A stretch of DNA of 64,000 bases, taken from Myxococcus stipitatus. GTDB taxonomy: Bacteria; Myxococcota; Myxococcia; Myxococcales; Myxococcaceae. Location of the stretch: positions 558,001 through 622,000 of the forward strand of contig NZ_JAKCFI010000006.1 in assembly GCF_021412625.1 (NCBI RefSeq), written 5' to 3'. A program made the position numbers and the translations under genes. The first letter of the stretch is position 1; each line of letters starts with the position of its first letter. The notes beneath the pieces were generated by a model. That model was given only the letters and a program-made list of their open reading frames with translations. It was not told the DNA's origin and made no database searches. Below are positions 51,932 through 60,890 of the stretch, in pieces.

Positions 51932-53068
51932 ATGTCCTCCCCCTTGTCCGAAGCCACGGGTCCGGAGCGCGTGTTGTTGCGCTCCGGGCGCGCCTCGTAT
52001 GAGTTCGTCCGCCCGCTGGGGCTGGCGCATGGAGGAGAGCTGGTGCTGGCGCGCCGCCGCTATGGCCGGGGCTTCGGGGGCTACGCGGTCCTCAAGCGGC
52101 CGCTGCGCGCCGGGGCGCGGGCGGCGCACCGGCTGCTGGAGGAAGGCCGGCTGATGGCGCTGCTGCGCCACCCCAACGTCGTCTGCGTGCACGACCTGGA
52201 GGGGCCGGACGACGCGCCGGTGCTGGTGCTGGAGTACACGCCCGGCCACCGGCTGGACTCGCTGCTGGAGGCGTCCGCGCGCGCGCGGCTGCCCGTCTCG
52301 GAGGGCTTCGCCCTGTACGTGGCCGCGGAGGTCGCGGAGGCGCTGCACCACGCGCACACGCTCGCGGACGAGCACGGCCGTCCGCTGCGCGTCGTGCACC
52401 GCGACGTGGGGCCGCACAACATCCTGCTCACCGAGCACGGCGCGGTGAAGCTGCTCGACTTCGGCGCCGCGGCGTCCACGCTGCTGGAGGACGAGGAGGA
52501 CGAGGGCCTGGAGCCCCCCGGCGGCCTGGCGTACGCGGCGCCGGAGCACGTGGCGCGCCGGGAGCTGGACGGGCGCGCGGACCTGTTCGGCCTGGGAATC
52601 ACGCTGCTGCAGCTGCTCACCGGCCGCCACCTCTTCGAGGGCGCGGAGCGCTTCGAGGCCGAGCACCGCCCGCGCCGCCGCCTGGCCCCGCTCGCCGTCC
52701 CGGAGCCCGGGCTGGACGCGGCCATGAAGGAGGCCGTGCGGCTGGCCGCGGCGCGGGAGCTGGGCCGGCGCGTCCTCGAGTACGACCACGCGGAGCTGGA
52801 GGACGCGCTGCGCGGGGCACCCGCCCTCCTCCACCCGCTGCTGCTGGGGATGCTGGCCCCGGACCGCGAGGCGCGCTTCGCCTCCGGCGCGGAGCTGGCG
52901 CGCGCCCTGCGCGTGTACGCGCGCCGCCAGGGCCACGCCTTCGGCCGCCCGGAGGCGCTCGCGGAGGTGACGGCCCTGCGCTACGCCGCGCTGCGCGTGC
53001 AGGGCGGCGAGTCTCCGGAGGAGGTGCTGGAGGACAGGCTGTTGCCGGAGGACGACCCCGCGAGCTGA
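51932..53068 (+). CDS. Ser/Thr protein kinase (Pkn-type)
   Basis: This is a Hanks-type kinase of 378 residues without membrane segments. ATP-lysine Lys55 (YAVLKRP), catalytic Asp158 and Asn163 in HRDVGPHN, and Asp176 of the DFG motif are present. The usual lysine two residues after the catalytic Asp is Gly160, a substitution common in myxobacterial kinases. APE is present in AYAAPEHVARRELDGRADLF. After the kinase domain (ends near residue 320) a ~55-residue tail follows with no sensor domain. Substrate unknown. Confidence 0.88.
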   Translation: MSSPLSEATGPERVLLRSGRASYEFVRPLGLAHGGELVLARRRYGRGFGGYAVLKRPLRAGARAAHRLLEEGRLMALLRHPNVVCVHDLEGPDDAPVLVLEYTPGHRLDSLLEASARARLPVSEGFALYVAAEVAEALHHAHTLADEHGRPLRVVHRDVGPHNILLTEHGAVKLLDFGAAASTLLEDEEDEGLEPPGGLAYAAPEHVARRELDGRADLFGLGITLLQLLTGRHLFEGAERFEAEHRPRRRLAPLAVPEPGLDAAMKEAVRLAAARELGRRVLEYDHAELEDALRGAPALLHPLLLGMLAPDREARFASGAELARALRVYARRQGHAFGRPEALAEVTALRYAALRVQGGESPEEVLEDRLLPEDDPAS

Positions 53069-53185
53069 CCGCCGGCCACCGCGCGCCCCGGGACGTGGAC
53101 GGGCGGACACTCCGGACGTCCGGTGGTGAACGAAGGGGGTCGGGGTGACTGGCCCCCCGGGGGCCTCGGCACGAGCCTTCCGTCC

Positions 53186-53554
53186 ATGGGTACACCGAGC
53201 CTCGTCCTGCTGGTGGAGGACCACGTCGACAGCCGGGAGCTGCTGGAGGAGTTCCTGACGATGGAGGGCTACACCGTCGAGACGGCGGGCAATGGCCGGA
53301 CCGCGTGGGAGCGGCTGCGCCAGCCGCCCTGTCCGGACGCGGTGCTGCTGGACCTGATGATGCCGGTGATGAGCGGCTGGGAGCTGATGCGCCACGTGCG
53401 CGGGGACGCGCGGCTGAGCAAGGTGCCCGTGGTGGTGGTGTCCGGCGCGGGCGCCTCGCAGCCGCTGCCCGAGGGCGTGCTCGCCGCGGTGCCCAAGCCG
53501 GTGGACCTGGGCGAGCTGCGCGCCACGCTGGCGCGCGCGGTGGCGCCGCCCTGA
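53186..53554 (+). CDS. Single-domain response regulator
   Basis: This receiver-only protein of 122 residues shows LVLLVEDHVDSREL (acidic pocket Glu11/Asp12), phosphoacceptor Asp56 (AVLLDLMMPVMSG), a Ser switch region (VVVVSGAGAS) and Lys in AAVPKPVDL. The ATG at 53186 positions the first strand as expected; the longer frame to 53123 lacks support. Its stop lies 7 bases from the stop of the convergent sensor kinase, a possible partner. Confidence 0.88.
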   Translation: MGTPSLVLLVEDHVDSRELLEEFLTMEGYTVETAGNGRTAWERLRQPPCPDAVLLDLMMPVMSGWELMRHVRGDARLSKVPVVVVSGAGASQPLPEGVLAAVPKPVDLGELRATLARAVAPP

Positions 53555-53561
53555 GACAGGG

Positions 53562-56015
53562 TCAGCCCGCGGGGGGCGGCGCGGGGGCGCGCGGGAGCGT
53601 GACGCGGAAGGTGGTGCCCGCCTCGGCGGTGGACGTCACGTCGATGTGGCCGCCGTGGCCCTTCACCACCTGCTCGACGATGTAGAGGCCCAGGCCCAGG
53701 CCGCCGCTGCCCTGGTTCGCGGAGTGGGAGCCGCGGCGGAACGGGTCGAAGAGGTGGTGCATCGCCTCCTCGGTGATGGGCTCGCCGGGGTTGTTCACCT
53801 CCAGCCGCACCACGTCGCCCCCGTCGGACAGGGAGAGCGTGACGGGCGCGTCCGAGGCGCTGTACTGGAGCGCGTTGCCGCCCAGGTTGCTCACCACCTG
53901 GAGCAGCCGGTCGCCGTCCCACTGTCCCTCGTAGCGGCCCGGCGCCACGTTCAGCCGCAGGGTGCGCTCCGGCCACGCCGCCTCCAGCTCCTCCACGGCC
54001 TGGCGCACCACCCCGCGCAGGTCCCCCGTCACGCGCTGGATGGGGATGCCGCCGCCCAGCCGTCCGCGCGTGAAGTCGAGCAGCTCCGAAATCATCCGCG
54101 TCATCCGCGCGGTGGAGCGGGCGATGCGCGTGGTGAGCCGCCGCTCGCGCTCCGGCAGCGCCTCGCTGTGCAACAGCTGCGTGGTGGACAGGTGGATGGC
54201 GTTGAGGGGGTTGCGCAAGTCGTGGCTGACGATGGCGATGAGCCGCTCGCCGAAGCGGGCCGCCTGGAGCGCGGCCTCCTGCGCGCGGCGCCGTTCGGTG
54301 ACGTCCGCCAGCGTGGCCACCCCGGCGATGATGGCCCCGTCCCGGTCCCGGATGGGCGCGCTGGAGACGAGCACCGACAGCGTCCGGCCGTCCTCGTGCC
54401 GCAGCAGCACCTCCTCGTTCTGCACCACCTCGCCGGTGCGCAGGCTGCGCGTCAGCGGCCACTCCTGGGGGACGTAGGGCTGGCCGTCCGCGTGGCACAC
54501 GCCATAGGTCACCGTGGATTCCTCCACGGTGGTCATGGGCTGGAAGGGCCGGCCGGTGAGCGTGGCGACGTGGCGGTTGGCCATCACCAGCCGTCCGCTG
54601 GGCGCCTCGGCGATGAAGACCCCGGCGGGCAGCTGCTCGAGCACGGCCGCCAGGCGCGCGCGCTCGGATTCGATGTCGGACAGGAGCCGCTGCCGGTCCG
54701 CCTCCACCGCGCGCCGCTGGGTGATGTCGAGCACCGTGACGACGTGCCGCTCCACCCGCCCCAGCTCGTCGCGCAGCGCGGTGACGTGGGTGAAGACGGG
54801 GAAGCGGCTGCCGTCCTTGCGCATGTGGAGCGACTCGTACTCGTGCGACGGCTTGGAGCGGGCGACGGAGGTGTGGCGCGGCAACATGCCCCGCGCCTCC
54901 GGGGCCAGCGTCACCTCCTGGTGCTGGCCGATGAGGTCCCCGGGCATGACGCCGTGCATGCGCGCGAAGGCGGGGTTGACGTCGAGCAGGACGTCGTTGG
55001 CCGCGTCCACCACCGCCACGCCCACGCCCATGCGCGTGAAGACCTCCTCCCACCGCCGCAGCCCCTCCTCGCTCTCGCGCAGCCGCGCGAGCGACGCCTC
55101 GGCCTCGGCGCGCGCCTCGCGCTCGCGGGCGTGGGAGCGCGCCTGGGCGAGCAGCGCGGTGGCGCGCGCGGCCATGGCGCGGAACAGCAGCTGGTCCTCC
55201 TCGGACAGCTCGCCGCTGCCGCGGCTGCCCATGAGGGCCACGCCCATCAGCGTGCCGTCGAGCAGCAGGGGCACCCCGTACAGCGCCCGGATGTCGGAGG
55301 CGCGGACCACGTCGGACTGCACGCGCGGGTCGGAGCGGGCGTCGCCCACGAGCACCGGCTCGCGCGTGGCGGCCACGCCGCCCGCGAAGCCGCGCCCGAT
55401 GGCCACGCGCCCGCCCACGTCCACGCCCTCGCCCACCGCGGCCTCCGCGCGGAGGAAGTCGCCGTCGCGCAGCAGCACGACGGCCACGTCCACGGAGGCC
55501 ACCGTCTCGCGCAGCACCTGGAGCAGGTGGGGCAGGAAGCTGGCCATGTCGGGGTTGCCCAGCGCGGCGGCGCTGATGCGGTCCAGCGCGTGGACGGCGC
55601 GCTCCCGCGCGCGGCTGTAGCGGATGACGGAGGCGGCGACGGCCTCGTCCATGGCCTCGTGGAAGATGCGCTCCTCCTCCGGGCGGGGCGTGGCGCCGCC
55701 GCGCCTGGCCCACAGGCGCAGCACGCACGAGCGCAGGAGGCGGTATTCGGCGACCACCTGACGCAGGTCGAAGCCCTCGCCCAGGCGCTCCAGCGCATGG
55801 TGGTCGCTGATGGCGTCCAGGCTGGCGTCGAAGCGGGCGGGTGGCAGCGAGCGGCGCATCATCGTCGCCACGACCTCCAGCAGCCGGGGCAGCCCATCGC
55901 GCAGCGCGCGGGGCCCCAGGGCGCGCGCGGCGGGGATGTGGCGCACCTCGGCTTCCCACGCCTCCATGATGGCGTCGCGGTTCTGGAGGAGGAAGTCGGC
56001 CAGGGGGAGGGGCAA
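53562..56015 (-). CDS. RsbR-N/GAF/PAS/PAS histidine kinase
   Basis: This is a large soluble kinase of 817 residues. Residues ~1-145 form an all-helical N-terminal domain like the RsbRD-N region (FLLQNRDAIMEAWEAEVRHI), then a GAF domain (~160-300: LRETVASVDVAVVLLRDGDF), a coiled linker, two PAS domains (MGVGVAVVDAANDVLLDVNP; EQLPAGVFIAEAPSGRLVMA), HisKA IVSHDLRNPLNAI with His598, and HATPase (NLGGNALQYS, GGLGLGLYIVEQVVKGHGG). The only start in frame is TTG at 56015, with no clear ribosome binding site, so the N-terminus is uncertain by a few residues. Convergent with a lone response regulator. Confidence 0.9.
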   Translation of the reverse strand: MPLPLADFLLQNRDAIMEAWEAEVRHIPAARALGPRALRDGLPRLLEVVATMMRRSLPPARFDASLDAISDHHALERLGEGFDLRQVVAEYRLLRSCVLRLWARRGGATPRPEEERIFHEAMDEAVAASVIRYSRARERAVHALDRISAAALGNPDMASFLPHLLQVLRETVASVDVAVVLLRDGDFLRAEAAVGEGVDVGGRVAIGRGFAGGVAATREPVLVGDARSDPRVQSDVVRASDIRALYGVPLLLDGTLMGVALMGSRGSGELSEEDQLLFRAMAARATALLAQARSHAREREARAEAEASLARLRESEEGLRRWEEVFTRMGVGVAVVDAANDVLLDVNPAFARMHGVMPGDLIGQHQEVTLAPEARGMLPRHTSVARSKPSHEYESLHMRKDGSRFPVFTHVTALRDELGRVERHVVTVLDITQRRAVEADRQRLLSDIESERARLAAVLEQLPAGVFIAEAPSGRLVMANRHVATLTGRPFQPMTTVEESTVTYGVCHADGQPYVPQEWPLTRSLRTGEVVQNEEVLLRHEDGRTLSVLVSSAPIRDRDGAIIAGVATLADVTERRRAQEAALQAARFGERLIAIVSHDLRNPLNAIHLSTTQLLHSEALPERERRLTTRIARSTARMTRMISELLDFTRGRLGGGIPIQRVTGDLRGVVRQAVEELEAAWPERTLRLNVAPGRYEGQWDGDRLLQVVSNLGGNALQYSASDAPVTLSLSDGGDVVRLEVNNPGEPITEEAMHHLFDPFRRGSHSANQGSGGLGLGLYIVEQVVKGHGGHIDVTSTAEAGTTFRVTLPRAPAPPPAG

Positions 56016-56123
56016 GGGCGTGTCTCGGTGGCGACCCGGCGGGGTGGACGCGCCGGGTCTAGGTCAGCCGTGCCGCGCGGACAACCGCCGATGCGCGTTG
56101 CGACCGACAGCCCACACTTCGCC

Positions 56124-56369
56124 TCAAAGGGCCGCGGGGGCCATGACGTCCGTCAGGCGCAGCAGGCCGTGCGCCTGCTCCAGCCGGTAGCGCACCTGGA
56201 AGCCGGAGTTGAGCACGACCAGCCCCGCCTGCTCCGACGCGAGCGGACCATCGAGCCGGAGACCTGCCGCCAGCGCGGCCAGCTCCGCCTGGAGCCGCTG
56301 CCGCACGGGCGCCGGGCATCCATCGAGCGTGCGCAGCACGGGTGGCGCGAGCTGGAGACGCAGAGCCAT
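56124..56369 (-). CDS. Small protein, possibly RelE/ParE-fold
   Basis: This is a candidate of 81 residues (MALRLQLAPPVLRTLDG...). The C-terminal half (VVLNSGFQVRYRLEQAHGLL, then RLTDV) resembles the central strands of RelE/ParE-type small proteins. No antitoxin-like partner lies next to it. The ATG at 56369 has AAGGA close upstream (spacing short). The frame extends to 56711, but the extension is Arg/Gly-rich and unsupported. Confidence 0.5.
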   Translation of the reverse strand: MALRLQLAPPVLRTLDGCPAPVRQRLQAELAALAAGLRLDGPLASEQAGLVVLNSGFQVRYRLEQAHGLLRLTDVMAPAAL

Positions 56370-56719
56370 GGTCCTTCGCAGGGTGACCACCTCGGCCCTC
56401 CGGGGCAAGACGTGCCAGAGGTCCAGGACACTCGTTCGCTTCCGACGCCTGGGTCGCCCACCACTGCTCGCAGGGTCCTCTCGCGACGTGGCATGGCGTG
56501 TCCACGAGCCAACGCGCGCCCTCCCTCCGAGCGGGTGCGAGACACGGGCCGCGACAGACGACCTCACGCCACCTGCACCTCGCGGACGGCGCCGTGGGCG
56601 AGGTCCAGGTGGAACAACCGTCCCCGACCGTCGAAGCCCCCCCGCGATGCCACCCGACATCCGCCCCCCTCGACGGGCGTGTGGCCCCGGGCCCGGGAGT
56701 CGGGCATACACTGCCGCGC
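56370..56719. other. Divergent intergenic region
   Basis: These 350 bases between the small minus-strand gene and the plus-strand outer-membrane gene contain no supported gene. They should carry both promoters, but no good match was seen. Confidence 0.4.
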
Positions 56720-57313
56720 ATGGGAAAGCGGTCGAAGTGGGTGGCGCTGGCGGGCGTGCTGTGCGTGGGCACCCAGGCGATGGCGGAGGGCTGGCATGGC
56801 TATGCCTCGCTGGGCGCGGGCATCTCCCTGGACCACCTGAGTGACTTCCGGGCCAAGGGCCCGGCGCTGCACGCGTACCTGGGCGTGGAGTCGCCGCCGG
56901 GGCTGTCGTTGGGCTTGCTGGCGGAGGTGTCCGAGACGTGGGGCGCGCAGCTGCGCGACGCCGCGAGGCAGGACCGGCTGGAGCACACGCAGCTCGACTA
57001 CAAGGCGGTGGGCATCGAGGCGCGGCTGCGCCTCTTCCAGGACAAGCCCATCAACCCCTGGGTGGGGGCGCGGCTGTCGAAGAGCTGGGGGAGCACCTTC
57101 GCGCCGGACGAGCTGGGCAACTTCCTGCGCCGCGAGGTGGACACCACCAGCATGGCCTTCCGCGTGGGCGTGGACGGGTGGCTGAGCGACCGGTGGGGCC
57201 TCTCCGTGGCCACGGCCTTCCAGTTCTGCGACGTGAAGCTCACCCGGGACTCCATCGACGAGTGCGCCAAGCTGATTCAATCCGTCATCGTGGGCCCCGT
57301 CGTGCGCTTCTGA
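56720..57313 (+). CDS. Outer-membrane beta-barrel protein (PagP/OmpW-like size)
   Basis: This is an exported protein of 197 residues with a clear signal peptide (MGKRSKWVALAGVLCVGTQA, then MAEG). The mature part is an alternating beta pattern typical of an 8-stranded outer-membrane barrel (WHGYASLGAGISLDHLSDF; LSLGLLAEVSETWGAQL; NPWVGARLSKSWGSTF; WLSDRWGLSVATAFQF) ending with VGPVVRF, whose terminal Phe is the usual assembly signal. Specific family not recognised. A short CGCGCG hairpin (57314-57334) follows the stop. It ends 52 bases before the retron operon and is probably separate from it. Confidence 0.8.
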   Translation: MGKRSKWVALAGVLCVGTQAMAEGWHGYASLGAGISLDHLSDFRAKGPALHAYLGVESPPGLSLGLLAEVSETWGAQLRDAARQDRLEHTQLDYKAVGIEARLRLFQDKPINPWVGARLSKSWGSTFAPDELGNFLRREVDTTSMAFRVGVDGWLSDRWGLSVATAFQFCDVKLTRDSIDECAKLIQSVIVGPVVRF

Positions 57314-57365
57314 CGCGCGAGAAACACCCGCGCGGGGCGGGGCAGCGCGGTGTAGAAACACGGGT

Positions 57366-59294
57366 GTGAGCGAGAGCTGGCGGCAGCGATTCCTTCGTGA
57401 AGCGCGGGAGATGGACGGCGCCATCCGGAGCACCCTCGCCCGTCGGCAGTCCGACGCGGAGCTGCGCGCCGCGATGGAGACGCTGGCGCGGCGGCCCCAC
57501 TTCGGCGGCTTCACCTGGCTGTGGGGTCCGGCGCTGCACGTGAAGGACCGGGTGCGCTTCCGGCCGCTCATCCTGTCCGCCTTCATGCCCGGGGGCCTCA
57601 CGGCGAAGGGCACGGTGGTGGACCCGTGGAAGGGCGAGAACGCCGCCGCGCTGGCGACCTGGCTGGAGGACGCCGACCGCGTCGACGACGTGGAGGTGTT
57701 CCGGCGGCTGTATGCGTGGAGGCTCGGGGCGTTGACCCCGAAGGCCACCGGGCAGTGGCGCGAGGACGTCGTCCAGCGCTTCCAGGCCGCGTCCACGCGG
57801 GCGGCCCGGCACACCGCGCTGGCCAAGGTGGACCTGCCGGGGGCCGCCCTCGACGAGGCGACGGCGCTCGCGCTGGACGGGGTGGACGCGGAGGCGGCCA
57901 GGGACTTCATCCTCCGGCACCTGCCCTTCCGCTGGAACCTCCAGGACCACCGCGAGCCTCCCGTCACGCTCTGGACCACGCTCCACGCGCGGGCGCTCGC
58001 GCGCGGCGACGCGGACCTGGCCTGGACGCTGTATCGCAGGCTGGTGGACGCGAGGACGTGGAAGCAGGACGCGCTGGCGCTCGCCCGGTCCACGCTGCCC
58101 GCGGACGTGCTGGTGCGCGAGCTGGAGGCGCGTCACCCGGGCATGGGCCCCTCCGACGCGGCCGCGCTGTTCGTGGAGCTGGTCGACATCCGCGGGCGCG
58201 ACGTCGTGCCCTATCTGCTGCGACACCTGCGCGCGGTGTTCCCCGTGGGCTGGGGGAGCAAGGCGCAGGACACGAAGGGGCTGAAGGACCTGCTGAAGCT
58301 GGCGCGGGTGCGGGGCTGGGACGACGTGTGGGGCACCGCGGTCCGCACGTGCGCGACGGCGGAGACGTTCAACGCGGAGGTCCAGCGGTGGCTCGCGGAG
58401 GCGGACTCGGACGAGGCCACCGCGCGGCGCTGGCTGCGGCGGATGACGGGCGCGGGCGCGGAGTGGAACCTGCCCGGCTTCGGCGTGACGCGGGTGCTGC
58501 CCCTGACGGACGAGGTCGCGGTCGCGTTGCACGCGCGCTTCCCGGACCTCGCGCGGGGCCCGTTCCGGCTCCACCTCAGCGCCTCCCAGTGGGGGACGGC
58601 CTACCCCCGGCTCATCGACCGGCTGCTCCAGACGCGAGACGAGCCGCTCCTGGACTTCCTCGCCAGCCGGGCCCTCACCGTGGCTCCGAACGCCTCGCCG
58701 ACGGCGAAGGAGTGGGAGAAGGCGCTGGACACGCTGGCGTCGCACTTCGAGTCCCTGCCCCGGGAGGGGGGCGTCTTCGCGCGCCGCGCCGCGGGGGCGC
58801 TGAGCGCCGTCCCCGCGTACGCGGTGGGCAACCTCGCCCCGCTGCTGTCGACCAACCGGCTCGCGCGGCTGTTCTTCGTGCGCTCGGACGACCACTACCT
58901 GGAGGAGCCGGGCGCGGTGAGGGACCTGCTGGAGGCACCGGAGATACACGTCCAGGCGCTCGCGTTCCGGGTCCTCGGGCGCGACACGCCACGGGCGCGG
59001 GAGCTGGCGGCGGCGAACGTGGACCTGCTGCAGGCGACGCTGCTCAGGCCGCTGCATCGGCGCACGCGCCTGGCCGCGTTCCGGGCGGTGGCGAGCGCCG
59101 CGTTGCATGACGAGGACACCGCGAGGCGGCTCGTGCCGCGCCTGCGTGACGCCTTCGTGTTGCCGGACACGCGCTATCCCAAGGACGCGCTGGTGGAGTT
59201 GCTGGCGAGGGTGCTGGGCCGCTGGCCGGCGCTGAGGGCCGCGTCCGAGCAGCCCCGTGTCTTCACCGCGTCCCGGGAGGCGGCGCGCGCATGA
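57366..59294 (+). CDS. Retron accessory protein, ARM/HEAT-like helical repeat
   Basis: This soluble protein of 642 residues is built largely of helix pairs (DADLAWTLYRRLVDARTWKQ; RGRDVVPYLLRHLRAVFPVG; AFRVLGRDTPRARELAAANV), with no signal peptide and no catalytic motif. This reads as an ARM/HEAT-type superhelix. The start is GTG at 57366, weakly supported by upstream bases. Its TGA overlaps the ATG of the winged-helix/SWIM gene, and the retron RNA and reverse transcriptase follow in the same direction. From memory, retrons of the class called type XIII encode an ARM-repeat protein plus a WHSWIM protein, as here. In the retron model it would be part of the effector complex held in check by the RT-msDNA; that is inference. 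Confidence 0.8.
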   Translation: MSESWRQRFLREAREMDGAIRSTLARRQSDAELRAAMETLARRPHFGGFTWLWGPALHVKDRVRFRPLILSAFMPGGLTAKGTVVDPWKGENAAALATWLEDADRVDDVEVFRRLYAWRLGALTPKATGQWREDVVQRFQAASTRAARHTALAKVDLPGAALDEATALALDGVDAEAARDFILRHLPFRWNLQDHREPPVTLWTTLHARALARGDADLAWTLYRRLVDARTWKQDALALARSTLPADVLVRELEARHPGMGPSDAAALFVELVDIRGRDVVPYLLRHLRAVFPVGWGSKAQDTKGLKDLLKLARVRGWDDVWGTAVRTCATAETFNAEVQRWLAEADSDEATARRWLRRMTGAGAEWNLPGFGVTRVLPLTDEVAVALHARFPDLARGPFRLHLSASQWGTAYPRLIDRLLQTRDEPLLDFLASRALTVAPNASPTAKEWEKALDTLASHFESLPREGGVFARRAAGALSAVPAYAVGNLAPLLSTNRLARLFFVRSDDHYLEEPGAVRDLLEAPEIHVQALAFRVLGRDTPRARELAAANVDLLQATLLRPLHRRTRLAAFRAVASAALHDEDTARRLVPRLRDAFVLPDTRYPKDALVELLARVLGRWPALRAASEQPRVFTASREAARA

Positions 59295-60889
59295 CCACCC
59301 TCGCCTTCTCGTACGCGACGCCGTCCGTCTTCGAGTCCACGCGCGAGCGCGCCATGCTGGGGCTGACGGCGGACCCGCGGCGGCCGGTGCGCTTCCACGC
59401 GCGGGTGGCGCGGGACGTGCTGTCGCTCAGGCTGGCGCTCCAGGCGCTCGGGCAGCTCATCTGGCACTCGGACGAATGGATGCCGGAGGGGCTGGGGGGA
59501 TTGCTGGACCCCATCATCACGGTGCATCCGGACCGCATGTTCTTCGAGGCGTTCAGCCAGGACCAGAGCGCGTACGGCCTGGTCATCGTGGACCGGGAGT
59601 GCTTCGCGCCCGAGGGCGAGGTGCGCTGCGGCACCACCAACGTGGACTTCAGCGCGTGGCTCTGGGCGGCGCTGGGGGAGCTGCGCTCGAGCCGGGACAC
59701 GTACCTGCGCATCGGCGCGGAGGGCTTCGAGGTCCACACGGAGGGCGCGGGCGGGCGCTTCGAGCAGAAGGTGGAGGTGCCGGACGCGTGGGTGCGGGGC
59801 TTCCTCCAGCTCCAGGGCGGCATGGCGCTGCCGGGCACGCGGCTGACGGTGAGGCCGGTGGACCTGCTCGCGGCGGTGCGCTTCCTGGGCTTCACGAAGG
59901 CGAAGCTGTCGCCCCGGGCGCTGCGCTACGAGCTGGCGCCGGGGGAGGACGCGCGGCTGGTGCTGGAGCCGTGGGAGCACGTGGTGCCGCTGCGAGGCGC
60001 GGCGCATGGCGGCATGGAGCGGCGGGTGATTCGCGCCTGGGGTCGGCGGAGGCTCCGGCTCCTGGAGCCGCTGCTGCCGTACGCGGACCGGGTGGAGGTC
60101 TACCTGAAGGGCCGCGCGCTGCCCCACTTCTACGTGGCGCACCTGGGCGGCGGGGTGCGCTTCGTGCTGGGGCTGTCGGGGTGGACGGAGAACCGGTGGA
60201 CGGGGACGGCGGGGATGGACCTGCTGCTGGAGCCGGAGCGGGACGCGGCGTTGGGAGAGCGGGTGCTCGGGGTGTTGCGCGAGCGGTTCCACGTGTCGAC
60301 GGAGGAGGTGGCGCGGGAGCTGGGCGTCACGCCGGCGGTCGCGGCGGGGGGACTGGCGGCGCAGTGCGCGGCGGGGCGGGCGATGTTCGACGTGGAGGCG
60401 CGGCGGTGGCGGCACCGGGAGCTGTTCGCGGACCCGGTGGACCTGGGGCGGCTGTACCCGCCGGACACGCGGCGCGAGGAGGCGGAGCGGCTGGAGGCGG
60501 CGGGCGAGGTACAGGTGGAGTCGGAGTTGCCGCGGGAGACGCGCAAGGTGCGCAAGCTGCCGGCGCCCGAGGGGGCGGTGTTGCGCGAGGTGGTGTATCG
60601 CGACTGGGTGGTGAAGGGGGCGGTGGGGGCGCAGCCGGACGTGGAGCTGGTGTTGAACGACGAGGACCGGCTGCTGTTCGGCAGGTGTGGCTGTGAGTTC
60701 TTCCGGGAGCACCTGTTGAACCAGGGGCCGTGCGCGCACCTGCTGGCGTTGTCGAAGGTGGCGCGGGCGCGGCGGCGGGAGCTGGCCACGTCGGTGCCGG
60801 CGACGCGGGAGTCGCTGGAGGTGGCGCGGGAGACGCGGCGGGAGGCGGGGGCGCTTGACGAGGACGGGGGCGATGACGATAACGGCTAG
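59291..60889 (+). CDS. Retron accessory protein, winged helix plus SWIM zinc finger
   Basis: This protein has 532 residues. The N-terminal ~300 residues form an unrecognised mixed alpha/beta region (RVARDVLSLRLALQALGQLI; VVPLRGAAHGGMERRVIRAW). A winged-helix segment lies at about residues 320-380 (ERFHVSTEEVARELGVTPAV; AAQCAAGRAMFDVEARRWRH). The SWIM zinc finger is intact: C466-x-C468-x12-C481-x-H483 in CGCEFFREHL and GPCAHLLAL. The acidic C-terminus ends in DEDGGDDDNG. SWIM domains bind DNA or proteins. It is translationally coupled to the ARM-like gene; the retron RNA starts one base after its stop codon, so all are one transcription unit. Confidence 0.88.
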   Translation: MTTLAFSYATPSVFESTRERAMLGLTADPRRPVRFHARVARDVLSLRLALQALGQLIWHSDEWMPEGLGGLLDPIITVHPDRMFFEAFSQDQSAYGLVIVDRECFAPEGEVRCGTTNVDFSAWLWAALGELRSSRDTYLRIGAEGFEVHTEGAGGRFEQKVEVPDAWVRGFLQLQGGMALPGTRLTVRPVDLLAAVRFLGFTKAKLSPRALRYELAPGEDARLVLEPWEHVVPLRGAAHGGMERRVIRAWGRRRLRLLEPLLPYADRVEVYLKGRALPHFYVAHLGGGVRFVLGLSGWTENRWTGTAGMDLLLEPERDAALGERVLGVLRERFHVSTEEVARELGVTPAVAAGGLAAQCAAGRAMFDVEARRWRHRELFADPVDLGRLYPPDTRREEAERLEAAGEVQVESELPRETRKVRKLPAPEGAVLREVVYRDWVVKGAVGAQPDVELVLNDEDRLLFGRCGCEFFREHLLNQGPCAHLLALSKVARARRRELATSVPATRESLEVARETRREAGALDEDGGDDDNG

Positions 60890-60890
60890 T

